Positions 25,975 through 34,051 of a DNA stretch of 64,000 bases are shown here, piece after piece (within the stretch, counting starts at the first letter, position 1; each line of letters opens with the position of its first letter). The notes under the pieces are model-generated. The model was not told where the DNA came from, did not search any database, and was given only the letters and a program-made list of their open reading frames with translations. The stretch spans positions 1,364,001 to 1,428,000 of the forward strand of contig JAEPMJ010000001.1 of the NCBI GenBank assembly GCA_017644005.1. Reading direction: 5' to 3'. Source of the stretch: Rhizobiaceae bacterium (GTDB taxonomy: Bacteria > Pseudomonadota > Alphaproteobacteria > Rhizobiales > Rhizobiaceae). The translations under genes were made by a program, and so were the position numbers.

Positions 25975-26361
25975 TCAAGCCTTCACCAGTTTGAGATTGC
26001 GGTCGAAGACGCCGAGCACGCGCGGCAACTCGTGCCCGCGCTTCAGTATCTGTCCCGATGCCGCGACAACTGAGTAGGCGCCCTGGCGGTTCTTCAGCCT
26101 TGGCGTTTTGGTGATTCGGAAGAGGGGAACCTCGCTGGTGCGGCGGAATACCGAAAAGATCGCCTGATCCCTTAGGTGGTCGATTGCATAGTCACGCCAC
26201 TCCCCGGCGGCGACCATAATGCCGTAGATCCGTAATATCTGGTCCAGCTCGCGGCGATTGAATGTAACTGGAAGACCATACCGCTCACGCCGTGCTTCGC
26301 TGAGCGGTATGGGTATCGAGGAATCGTCCTGCCCCTCCGCGGCTGCGCCTCCATCCGTCAT
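25975..26361 (-). CDS. DUF2794 protein
   Basis: A 128-residue protein of the DUF2794 family that is common in Rhizobiales. The core FNRRELDQILRIYGIMVAAGEWRDYAIDH lies around 34-62 and the RTSEVPLFRITKTPRL strand follows. I chose ATG 26361, with AAGG eight bases upstream. A GTG three codons earlier (26370) is less likely. The function is unknown. The gene converges with the GNAT gene and lies downstream of the DUF1223 gene across a structured gap. Confidence 0.82.
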   Translation of the reverse strand: MTDGGAAAEGQDDSSIPIPLSEARRERYGLPVTFNRRELDQILRIYGIMVAAGEWRDYAIDHLRDQAIFSVFRRTSEVPLFRITKTPRLKNRQGAYSVVAASGQILKRGHELPRVLGVFDRNLKLVKA

Positions 26362-26370
26362 CCGGAACAC

Positions 26371-26729
26371 CTTTCGTTACAGTCCTGTGACAAAGGTTGC
26401 GCGTCGGCTGCCGAATTGCAAGCCAAACGGGCGTTTTGGCGCCCGCGCGACGGGTACTTTCACAAAGCGCCACATGCTGTTTGATTTGGTGATGGCGTGC
26501 CACATTCTCGCCGCGAAGCAATCAAGCTGACGCCTCAATGTCCGAACACCATCCGCCTCGTTGCCTGAGACGGTTCGGTTCGATCTGGTCCCGAAACCCC
26601 AAGCCCCCCGCCCACGGGGCCGGTTGAACCGAACCAACTCCGCCGAATAGCGGCGGGCTCAGGCATCGAATCCCGACGCGCCGGTTCAGTCACATTGACG
26701 AACCGGCGTTTCGGGTCCTGCAGCGGCAA
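26371..26729. other. Intergenic region with three consecutive hairpins
   Basis: This 359-base gap between the DUF1223 and DUF2794 genes (both minus strand) has no convincing reading frame. It holds three inverted repeats in a row: 26572-26635 (10-bp perfect arms GGTTCGGTTC and GAACCGAACC), 26640-26656 (CCGCCG/CGGCGG with loop AATAG) and 26672-26715 (arms of 5 and 9 bp with a small internal loop). The rest is without a visible element. The run could be a structured RNA, a repeat element or a stabilised 3' end of the DUF1223 mRNA. Confidence 0.6.
26672..26715. repeat. Long inverted repeat (hairpin) downstream of the DUF1223 gene
   Basis: CCCGA-CG-CGCCGGTTC (26672-26687) pairs with GAACCGGCG-TT-TCGGG (26700-26715): a 9-bp and a 5-bp stem separated by a two-by-two internal loop, with a 12-base apical loop. 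It begins 15 bases after the stop of the minus-strand DUF1223 gene. No T-run follows on the minus strand, so it is not a standard terminator. Confidence 0.7.
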
Positions 26730-27491
26730 TCACCACGCGGACGAGAAATTGACGATCGCGGCGCCCAGTATGGCGCCGGGCAGACCGTCGACGCTCGTTT
26801 CCTGCAACAATACTGCGCAGCCGCCATTGCCCTTGCCGGCGATATCGCTCATCGGAAGCTCGAAGCGGGCGAGTTTTCCCTTCCACACGCCGACCGTCTG
26901 ATAGGCGGTTACGGCATTGTGGTAGGTCAGCGACCTGCCGCCGTTTTCACCGCGCTCGACATTGACCACGTGAGTGGCGTCGAAATTGACCAGTACGACA
27001 TGCGCCTTGCGACGTCCGTTTTCGCTGGCGCCGGTCTCGATGACGAGGTTGTCGCCCTCGTATCGAGCCGAGATTTCAACCGAAAGGCCTTCGGGTGTGT
27101 CGATACGATCCTCAATCGCATTCATCACCGCCGCGCGGCGCGACCCGGCCATATGTGTGTGGCCGTTGACGACCATTTGCGGCGTGTAGATAGAGCTGGC
27201 CTGGAACGCCCGGCCATAGGCGCGCTGTCGCTGCGTGTTTTCCGGCCGGGCCAATGTGTCCTGCCAGCCGAGATAATCCCAGTAATCGACATGGTAGCTG
27301 AGCGCGACCACATCGCCGCGTTTCGCCAGATCGCCTAGGAAGGCGTCTGCCGGCGGGCAGGAGCTGCAGCCCTGGCTCGTAAAAAGTTCGACCACCGCCA
27401 CCGGCTCGCCGGCCGATTGGGCAGTCGACGCATTTGCGCCAAGCATCAGCGACGCCGCTGCCGCAAGCATGAAAATGACCGGACGCATCAT
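26730..27491 (-). CDS. DUF1223 secreted thioredoxin-like protein
   Basis: A 253-residue exported protein with an N-terminal signal peptide (about 1-25, ending ANASTAQS) and the DUF1223 thioredoxin-like core VAVVELFTSQGCSSCPPADAFL (31-52), which includes a CSSC redox motif. The SYHVDYWDYLGWQD and YTPQMVVNG segments are also diagnostic. The CxxC suggests a periplasmic thiol-disulfide role, unproven. In rhizobia this gene often stands near acnA and a DUF2794 gene, and the DUF2794 gene is indeed next here. Starts at 27491 and 27488 are both ATG. Confidence 0.88.
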   Translation of the reverse strand: MMRPVIFMLAAAASLMLGANASTAQSAGEPVAVVELFTSQGCSSCPPADAFLGDLAKRGDVVALSYHVDYWDYLGWQDTLARPENTQRQRAYGRAFQASSIYTPQMVVNGHTHMAGSRRAAVMNAIEDRIDTPEGLSVEISARYEGDNLVIETGASENGRRKAHVVLVNFDATHVVNVERGENGGRSLTYHNAVTAYQTVGVWKGKLARFELPMSDIAGKGNGGCAVLLQETSVDGLPGAILGAAIVNFSSAW

Positions 27492-27643
27492 AATCGTTCA
27501 GATAACCCGTTTTGCCACGTCCCGCCTCTCCGATGCGGTTCGACATGATCCAAGCTGCAAATTAGGCTCTTCACGATCTCAATCGGAAGTCACGTTGCGG
27601 TGAGAGAATTGCTGCATGCTGCCGCCGGTTTTTCGGAGCCCTC

Positions 27644-27961
27644 ATGGACGAGACACTTTTTACATCGATCGATAATTATTGCGAGCGAACGGGACCGGAA
27701 ATCTGGTCCGAGCCGCTGAACGCGCTCACCAACCTTGCCTTCGTTGCTGCCGGAATCGTCGGTATCGTGCTTTGCCGGCGGCATGGCGCGGACCGGTTCG
27801 CAGTGTTGCTGAGTTGGTGGGCGGTCGTTATCGGCGTGGGGTCGGGCCTGTTTCACACCTTTGCCAATGGCATAACTCTTTATGCTGATGTGCTGCCGAT
27901 CATCGCCTTCATCCTGCTACTCAACTGGTACGTTGTGACCTCCTGGACGTTCGCGCGATGA
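27644..27961 (+). pseudogene. Ceramidase-family membrane protein, N-terminal part (frameshifted)
   Basis: The first 105 residues, beginning MDETLFTSIDNYCERTGPEIW, carry the N-terminal features of the alkaline ceramidase-like family: the acidic/aromatic start, three hydrophobic helices and the SGLFHTFAN metal-site motif. The frame ends at TGA (27959-27961), overlapping an ATGATG that starts a second frame holding the C-terminal half. Members of this family in related bacteria are single proteins of about 220 residues, and 105 plus 119 gives that length. A single-base indel near 27957, either real or a sequencing error, explains this best. Translational coupling of a genuinely split protein is the alternative. 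Confidence 0.75.
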
Positions 27962-28317
27962 TGGCGCTGGCTGTTATCGTTGCGTTTTATCTGGTTGCGG
28001 GAGCCCTGACCGGGTTCGCACCGGCAAGCCTGCGCGAGGCGACCAACGGCACAATCGGCTATCTGCCAGCCTTCCTGGGGCTCCTGTTCTTTGGCGGCTG
28101 GCTGTCGAGACGCGGCCACGCGGCCGCCCGCCATATGTACTGGGCGGCCGGCCTGTTCGTGGTTTCGGCCTGCTTCCGTTCAGTCGACATGGCGCTGTGT
28201 GCCGATGTTCCAATTGGCACGCATTTTCTGTGGCATTCCCTCAACGGCCTGGTTCTGGGTGTCCTTCTGGCCGGTGTGGCCAGATATGGCGGAAAGCGGT
28301 CTTCCGTTCAGGCCTGA
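27958..28317 (+). pseudogene. Ceramidase-family membrane protein, C-terminal part (frameshifted)
   Basis: A 119-residue frame starting with the ATGATG that overlaps the stop of the previous one. It has three to four hydrophobic helices and the family motif HFLWHSLNGLVLG near residue 88, which supplies the C-terminal metal-binding His residues. With the upstream frame it makes one ceramidase-like protein in two reading frames. Adding one base just before the ATG would join both parts in frame with a continuous helix order. It overlaps the convergent YggS-like gene by ten bases. Confidence 0.75.
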
Positions 28318-28997
28318 GCAGGTTTCGGCCTGTGACCGAAGATCGCCGAACCGACCCGAACTTCCGTGGCGCCGAAGGCGATCGCGGTCTCGTAGTCGCC
28401 CGACATGCCCATCGAGAGCTGATCGACGCTTGCCTCGCGAGCGAGCTTTTCCAGCAGTGCGAAATGCGGGCCGGGATTCTCATCGAAAGGCGGAATACAC
28501 ATCAGGCCCTCTATAACGAGTCCATGTTCTGTACGGCAGCGTTCCACGAAGGCGACAGCGTCCCTGGGGTCGATGCCCGCCTTCTGCGGCTCCAGCCCTG
28601 TGTTGACCTGCACATAAAGCCGCGGCGACTTGCCCTGTTTGCGGATCTCCCTGGCAATTTCCTTCGCGATCTTCTCGCGGTCGATGGACTGGATGACATC
28701 GAAAAGCGCGACGGCCTCTTTTGTTTTGTTGGATTGCAGCGGGCCGATCAGATGCAGCTCGATATCGGAGAAATCCGCCTTCAGCTTGGGCCACTTGGCC
28801 AGTGCTTCCTGCACCCTGTTTTCTCCGAATGCGCGCTGGCCTGCATCAATGACAGGCTGGATGGCCTCCGCGTCGAATGTCTTGGTGACGGCGATGAGTC
28901 CGACGGAACCATTCGGCCGGTCTGCCTCGGTTTCCGCCGCAGCGATATTGCGCAATACCGCCTTCAACCCCTCAATCACATTTGCCTCAGCCGCCAT
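28308..28997 (-). CDS. YggS-family PLP-homeostasis protein (PLPBP)
   Basis: A 229-residue PLP-binding protein of the YggS/PROSC family. It has the GLIAVTKTF motif with the PLP-binding Lys39, AFGENRVQEA, HLIGPLQSNK, the QVNTG strand and the C-terminal LSMGMSGDYETAIAFGATEVRVGSAIFG (phosphate-binding) block. YggS controls free pyridoxal phosphate and affects amino-acid and keto-acid pools. I chose ATG 28997, since the homology starts there. The longer frame to 29120 overlaps the leuS leader on the other strand. It is divergent from leuS, the two starts being about 116 bases apart. Confidence 0.92.
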   Translation of the reverse strand: MAAEANVIEGLKAVLRNIAAAETEADRPNGSVGLIAVTKTFDAEAIQPVIDAGQRAFGENRVQEALAKWPKLKADFSDIELHLIGPLQSNKTKEAVALFDVIQSIDREKIAKEIAREIRKQGKSPRLYVQVNTGLEPQKAGIDPRDAVAFVERCRTEHGLVIEGLMCIPPFDENPGPHFALLEKLAREASVDQLSMGMSGDYETAIAFGATEVRVGSAIFGHRPKPAQA

Positions 28998-29113
28998 GCC
29001 CAGTCTTCTCCATGTTCGCAGTGCCAGTAATGTCCCGCAGTTGACGCTTCCGCGAAAGCATGGTGAAGGTCCGCGGCGCAAATTCCGGCACTTTCTGGTT
29101 TGAATTCTCTTCC

Positions 29114-31747
29114 ATGGCAACTGAACGATATAATCCGCGTGTCTGTGAACCCAAATGGCAGAAGGCCTGGGCAGACGCCAAGCTCTTTGAAACCGCGAAC
29201 GACGATCCGCGCCCTAAATACTATGTGCTGGAGATGTTCCCCTATCCCTCGGGGCGCATCCATATGGGCCACGTACGCAACTACACGATGGGTGATGTGG
29301 TAGCCCGTTTCCAGCGCGCGCGCGGCTACAATGTACTGCATCCGATGGGTTGGGACGCGTTTGGCCTGCCGGCGGAAAACGCTGCGCGCGACAACAAGGT
29401 CAATCCGCGTGACTGGACCTATGCCAACATCGACACGATGAAGGGCCAGCTCAAGACGATGGGCCTGTCGCTCGACTGGTCGCGCGAATTCGCGACCTGC
29501 GACCCCGATTATTACAAACACCAGCAGAAGATGTTCCTCGACTTCTGGAAAGCCGGGCTGGTGGAGCGCAAGACGGCCAAGGTCAACTGGGACCCGGTCG
29601 ACATGACCGTGCTCGCCAACGAGCAGGTGATCGACGGCAAGGGCTGGCGTTCCGGCGCCCCTGTGGAACAGCGCGACCTGACGCAGTGGTTTTTCAAGAT
29701 CACCTCGATGAGCCAGGAGCTGCTTGACGGGCTCGAGACGCTCGACCGCTGGCCAGACAAGGTGCGGTTGATGCAGGAAAACTGGATCGGCAGGTCCGAG
29801 GGCCTGCAGATCCGCTGGAAACTCGATCCCGCCACCGCGCCGGAAGGCGAATCGGAACTCGAGGTCTATACCACGCGGCCCGACACGATTTTCGGTGCAT
29901 CCTTCATGGCTGTCGCCGCCGATCACCCGCTGGCGAAAAAGGCGGCGGCGCAGAATGCCGAACTCGCGGCGTTCGTGGCCGAGGTGAAGCGCATGGGCAC
30001 ATCTGCCGCGGCGCTGGAAACTGCCGAAAAGAAGGGGTTTGACACTGGCATTCGCGTTGTGCACCCATTCGACGAGAGCTGGACGCTGCCCGTCTATGTC
30101 GCCAACTTCGTGCTCATGGAGTATGGCACGGGCGCGATATTCGGCTGTCCGTCCGGCGACCAGCGCGACCTCGACTTCGCCAACAAATACGGCCTGCCGG
30201 TCGTTCCGGTGGTAATGCCCGCCGAAGCGGATGCGGCTACCTTCCAGGTCATCGACGAGGCCTATACCGAAGACGGCGTGATGATCAATTCGCGCTTCCT
30301 CGACGGCATGACCCCGAAAGATGCCTTCGAGGACGTGGCGAGGCGGCTGGAACAGGTGCCGATGGGTAACCGCCCGATGGCGGAGCGAAAGGTGCAGTTC
30401 CGCCTTCGCGACTGGCTGATCTCACGCCAGCGCTTCTGGGGTTGCCCCATTCCAGTGATCCATTGCGATGCCTGCGGCGCGCAGCCCGCCTCGGAGGCAG
30501 AACTGCCGATCGAGTTGCCGAACGATCTTTCGTTCGACAAGCCAGGCAATCCGCTCGACCATCACGCGACATGGAAACACGTCAAGTGCCCGAAATGCGG
30601 TGGCGACGCGCGGCGCGACACCGACACGATGGACACGTTCGTGGACTCGTCCTGGTATTTCGCGCGCTTTACCGATCCTTGGAACGCGGAAGCGCCGACG
30701 ACGCTGAAATATGTCGATGGCGCGAATGGCTGGCTGCCGGTCAACCAGTATATCGGCGGCATCGAGCATGCGATCCTGCACCTGCTCTATTCGCGGTTCT
30801 TTGTGCGGGCGATGAAAGCGACCGGCCATGTGGGAGCGGTCGAAGAGCCATTCGAGGGCATGTTCACTCAAGGCATGGTCGTTCACGAAACCTACAAGGG
30901 CCCGTCCGGCTATGTGACTCCGGCGGAAGTGACGATCGAAGAGGTGGACGGCAAACGCTCGGCCAGGATTACGGCGAGCGGCGAGGCGCTGAAGATCGGC
31001 CCGATCGAGAAAATGTCGAAGTCGAAGAAAAATGTCGTCGACCCGGACGACATTATCGGTTCCTACGGCGCCGATACCGCGCGTTGGTTCATGTTGTCGG
31101 ATTCGCCGCCCGAGCGTGACGTGATCTGGACCGAAGCCGGAGTGGAAGGCGCGCATCGTTTTGTGCAGCGCGTCTGGCGCCTGGTGTCGGAGGCAGCACT
31201 TGCGCTGAAGGATGTGAGTGCGGCCGCCGCAACGCAGGGCGACGCCGTCGCACTGTCGCGTGCAGCTCACAAGACGCTGAAAGCGGTGGGCGAGGATATC
31301 GAGAAGCTCGGCTTCAACCGCGCGGTGGCGCGGCTCTACGAACTTGCCAATACAATGCAGCCACTGCTCGCACAGGCTGCGAACGGCAAGACGGACGCGG
31401 CCACCAACGCCGCGCTGCGGCAGGCACTGGAATTTTTCGTTGCCATGATTGCGCCGATGATGCCGCATCTGGCCGAAGAATGCTGGGTCGCGCTTGGCGG
31501 CCAGGGCATGGCGGCCGAACAGGCCTGGCCCATATTCGATGACAAGCTCACAATCGATGACGAGATCGTCTATCCGGTGCAGATCAACGGCAAGAAGCGC
31601 GCCGAATTGACAATCGCGCGCGACGCGGACCAAGCTGCGGTGGAAAGCGCCGCCATGGCGCTGGAAGCGGTGCAAAAAGCACTCAATGGGGGCTCGCCCC
31701 GCAAGGTGATCGTGGTGCCACAGAGGATTGTCAATGTCGTCGTTTGA
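29114..31747 (+). CDS. leuS: Leucyl-tRNA synthetase
   Basis: An 877-residue class Ia synthetase that charges tRNA-Leu. The start [16 protein letters not shown] leads to the HIGH-type motif as HMGH (in [15 protein letters not shown]), the CP1 editing domain (about 220-420, including [14 protein letters not shown]), the zinc-ribbon Cys pairs CDAC and CPKC, and KMSKSKKNV. The length is typical. I chose ATG 29114 because the 18 codons upstream of it are not conserved. The stop overlaps the lptE gene by 14 bases, as in many Rhizobiales. Confidence 0.97.
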   Translation: MATERYNPRVCEPKWQKAWADAKLFETANDDPRPKYYVLEMFPYPSGRIHMGHVRNYTMGDVVARFQRARGYNVLHPMGWDAFGLPAENAARDNKVNPRDWTYANIDTMKGQLKTMGLSLDWSREFATCDPDYYKHQQKMFLDFWKAGLVERKTAKVNWDPVDMTVLANEQVIDGKGWRSGAPVEQRDLTQWFFKITSMSQELLDGLETLDRWPDKVRLMQENWIGRSEGLQIRWKLDPATAPEGESELEVYTTRPDTIFGASFMAVAADHPLAKKAAAQNAELAAFVAEVKRMGTSAAALETAEKKGFDTGIRVVHPFDESWTLPVYVANFVLMEYGTGAIFGCPSGDQRDLDFANKYGLPVVPVVMPAEADAATFQVIDEAYTEDGVMINSRFLDGMTPKDAFEDVARRLEQVPMGNRPMAERKVQFRLRDWLISRQRFWGCPIPVIHCDACGAQPASEAELPIELPNDLSFDKPGNPLDHHATWKHVKCPKCGGDARRDTDTMDTFVDSSWYFARFTDPWNAEAPTTLKYVDGANGWLPVNQYIGGIEHAILHLLYSRFFVRAMKATGHVGAVEEPFEGMFTQGMVVHETYKGPSGYVTPAEVTIEEVDGKRSARITASGEALKIGPIEKMSKSKKNVVDPDDIIGSYGADTARWFMLSDSPPERDVIWTEAGVEGAHRFVQRVWRLVSEAALALKDVSAAAATQGDAVALSRAAHKTLKAVGEDIEKLGFNRAVARLYELANTMQPLLAQAANGKTDAATNAALRQALEFFVAMIAPMMPHLAEECWVALGGQGMAAEQAWPIFDDKLTIDDEIVYPVQINGKKRAELTIARDADQAAVESAAMALEAVQKALNGGSPRKVIVVPQRIVNVVV

Positions 31748-32282
31748 TCCAACGCGCCGCAGACTTGCAACCGGTCTCGGACTGGCATTTATCGGCGCTG
31801 CACTGTTCGGCGCGGGCTGTACGGCCGGGCCGCTTTACGGCAACGCCGGGTCTCCTGCGTCGGTTCCCTCCCGCTTGGCCAGTATCGACATCGAGCCGGT
31901 TTCGACGCGACAGGCGCAGGAAGTGCGCAATCACCTGATCTTCATGTTCGGCGGTGGGCAGGGCAGCCCGGCAAACCCCGACTATGTGATGCGGGTCAAT
32001 GTCACCAGCAGCTCGAGCGCGGCGGCGCAGATCGTGGTCAGCGCCACCGAACAATCGCCGTCTTCGTCGCTGCTGACGATGACTGTCGCCTATGCCGTGC
32101 GCGATGCCGAGAGCGGCAAGATCGTCGCCGAGGGCAATCGCAGCGTCGTTTCCGCCTATGACGTTCCACGCCAGCACTTCGCCGCCGATCGGGCGCTGCG
32201 CGACGCCGAGAACAGGGCCGCGCGCGAAGTTGCCGAGCAGGTCAGGCTGGCGGTCGCGCAGCAGCTTGCTTCCAGGGGCTGA
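31734..32282 (+). CDS. lptE: LPS-assembly lipoprotein LptE (alphaproteobacterial)
   Basis: A 182-residue lipoprotein. A signal peptide ends in the lipobox FGAGC (Cys near 27), so the mature protein is lipid-anchored. The rest has the alternating strand-helix pattern of the LptE/RlpB family that plugs the LptD barrel and helps move LPS to the cell surface. The ATG lies inside the leuS 3' end, with AGAGG upstream. leuS followed by an lptE-like gene is the usual alphaproteobacterial order. holA, the common third gene, is not found here. Sequence similarity in this family is low, so the name rests partly on gene order. Confidence 0.78.
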   Translation: MSSFDPTRRRLATGLGLAFIGAALFGAGCTAGPLYGNAGSPASVPSRLASIDIEPVSTRQAQEVRNHLIFMFGGGQGSPANPDYVMRVNVTSSSSAAAQIVVSATEQSPSSSLLTMTVAYAVRDAESGKIVAEGNRSVVSAYDVPRQHFAADRALRDAENRAAREVAEQVRLAVAQQLASRG

Positions 32283-32405
32283 GGTCGTCCGCCTTTTCGC
32301 CTTGTTGCTGTCGTCTGTTGCCGCAGGCGCGTGTCATTCCCGCGTCATGCAAATCAATCAGTAAGCGCTGCACAAGGATGCGCTTCCTGAACGGACGACA
32401 GGACG

Positions 32406-33299
32406 ATGGCTTCGACTTTCACTGATCTCGTCGCGTCGCGACTGCTTCCCCGCGACCTCGCTCCAAACAACAACCATGTGGTCGATCAGCTGATTGCAGA
32501 GCGTGCTGCCCGTCTTTCGGCACATCCGTTCTGGCCTCTGATGCGGCCGCTGCTCTACCGGTTCCTGCATTATTCGGAAGCGGTGCGGATGGCGGATCAC
32601 GTCGCGACGCTTTCCGGCCGGGGCGTGCTCGATTTCGTCAGTGACCTGCTTTCGCTCGACATTCAGGCCAGGGGGACGGAAAATATACCTGCCAGGGGCG
32701 GCTTCATCATGGCCTGCAGCCATCCGACCGGCATTGCCGATGCCGTTGCCGCGTTCGATGTTCTGAAGACTGTCCGCACCGACTTTTCGATTTTTGCCAA
32801 TCGCGATGCCCTGCGTGTATCGCCACGGCTGCGCGAAGTGCTGATCCCGGTCGAGTGGCGGGAGAGCGAAAAATCGCGGGCAAAAAGCCGGGTGACGCTG
32901 GAGCAAACGGCGCGGGCTTTTGCCGGCGAGCGCGCGGTGCTGTTGTTCCCGTCCGGCCGCATTGCCTACTGGAACAGGGACCACGTGGCCGAACGGCCGT
33001 GGCAAACAACGCTGGTTTCGCTCGCCCGTCGTTATCGGGTGCCCGTCGTTCCGGTTTCGATCACATCTCGCAATTCGTGGTTGTTCTATTTCGTCTCGCC
33101 GCGCAGCACCGAGCTGCGCGACATGACGGTGTTTCACGAGCTTCTGAACAAGAAGCGCAAGCCCTTCGCGCTGAATGTCGGCAAGCCCGTAGCGCCGGAT
33201 CAACTCGATGGCGACGCCGCCGACGTGACCCGGAAGCTTCAGGATCACACGGTGAATGTGCTGTGCAATGATCCGGAAGCGGAGTTTACCCGCGCCTGA
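32406..33299 (+). CDS. PlsC-like lysophospholipid acyltransferase family protein
   Basis: A 297-residue acyltransferase. Residues 98-116 hold GGFIMACSHPTGIADAVAA, in which the catalytic HX4D motif appears as HPTGIAD. The later FPSGRIAYWNRD segment resembles the PEGT/substrate motif. Similar Rhizobiales proteins acylate lysophospholipids or ornithine lipids (OlsA/PlsC), but the precise acceptor is unknown. No clear transmembrane helix is seen, so it is likely peripheral. It follows lptE after a 123-base gap and converges with the aldolase gene (fsa). Confidence 0.8.
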   Translation: MASTFTDLVASRLLPRDLAPNNNHVVDQLIAERAARLSAHPFWPLMRPLLYRFLHYSEAVRMADHVATLSGRGVLDFVSDLLSLDIQARGTENIPARGGFIMACSHPTGIADAVAAFDVLKTVRTDFSIFANRDALRVSPRLREVLIPVEWRESEKSRAKSRVTLEQTARAFAGERAVLLFPSGRIAYWNRDHVAERPWQTTLVSLARRYRVPVVPVSITSRNSWLFYFVSPRSTELRDMTVFHELLNKKRKPFALNVGKPVAPDQLDGDAADVTRKLQDHTVNVLCNDPEAEFTRA

Positions 33300-33314
33300 T
33301 CACCGCATTTCGCC

Positions 33315-33968
33315 TCAGGCGATCTTCTGGCCGGTCTTGGCCCAGTCCGCCAGGAACGCGTCGAGGCCCTTGTCGGTCAGCGGGTGCTTGACAAGTTGCT
33401 TCAGGATAGCCGGCGGCACGGTTGCGACGTCGGCGCCGATCAGGGCCGACTGCTTGACATGGTTGACGGTGCGGATCGACGCCGCGAGCAGTTCGGTCGC
33501 GAAATCATAGTTGTCGTAGACGGTACGGATTTCGGCGATCAGTTCCATTCCGTCGTCACCGGTATCGTCGATGCGGCCGATGAAGGGCGAAATGAAAGTC
33601 GCGCCTGCTTTTGCCGCCAGCAGTGCCTGGTTGGCCGAAAAACAGAGCGTAACATTGACCATGCGGCCGTCGCCTGTGATCGCCTTGCAGGCCTTGAGGC
33701 CGTCGAAGGTCAGCGGGACCTTGATGCAGATATTGTCGGCGATCTTCGACAGAACGTCGGCCTCGCGCATCATCTGTTCATACTCGGTCGCTGCAACTTC
33801 GGCCGATACGGGACCGTCGACGATCCCGCAAATCTCCTTCGTGACTTCCATGATATCGCGGCCCGATTTCAGGATCAGCGATGGATTGGTTGTCACGCCG
33901 TCGAGCAGGCCGAGTGCGTTGAGTTCGCTGATTTCAGAGGTGTCGGCGGTGTCGACGAAGAACTTCAT
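33315..33968 (-). CDS. fsa: Fructose-6-phosphate aldolase / transaldolase (TalC/FSA type)
   Basis: A 217-residue short transaldolase of the FSA/TalC type, forming or cleaving fructose 6-phosphate or acting as a transaldolase. The N-terminal [24 protein letters not shown] (26-36) and the Schiff-base Lys83 in [14 protein letters not shown] are present. The length is that of the short class. I chose ATG 33968 with AGGAGAT upstream. The longer frame to 34046 would overlap the divergent priA gene. Divergent from priA with an 83-base gap, the same arrangement as in many Rhizobiales. Confidence 0.93.
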   Translation of the reverse strand: MKFFVDTADTSEISELNALGLLDGVTTNPSLILKSGRDIMEVTKEICGIVDGPVSAEVAATEYEQMMREADVLSKIADNICIKVPLTFDGLKACKAITGDGRMVNVTLCFSANQALLAAKAGATFISPFIGRIDDTGDDGMELIAEIRTVYDNYDFATELLAASIRTVNHVKQSALIGADVATVPPAILKQLVKHPLTDKGLDAFLADWAKTGQKIA

Positions 33969-34051
33969 TGGTATCTCCTGGGGCAGATGGGGAGGTTGGC
34001 AGTCGCCATTCGGCCTTGCTCTATCGCAAGAACCGGGCAAGGTCACCCATC

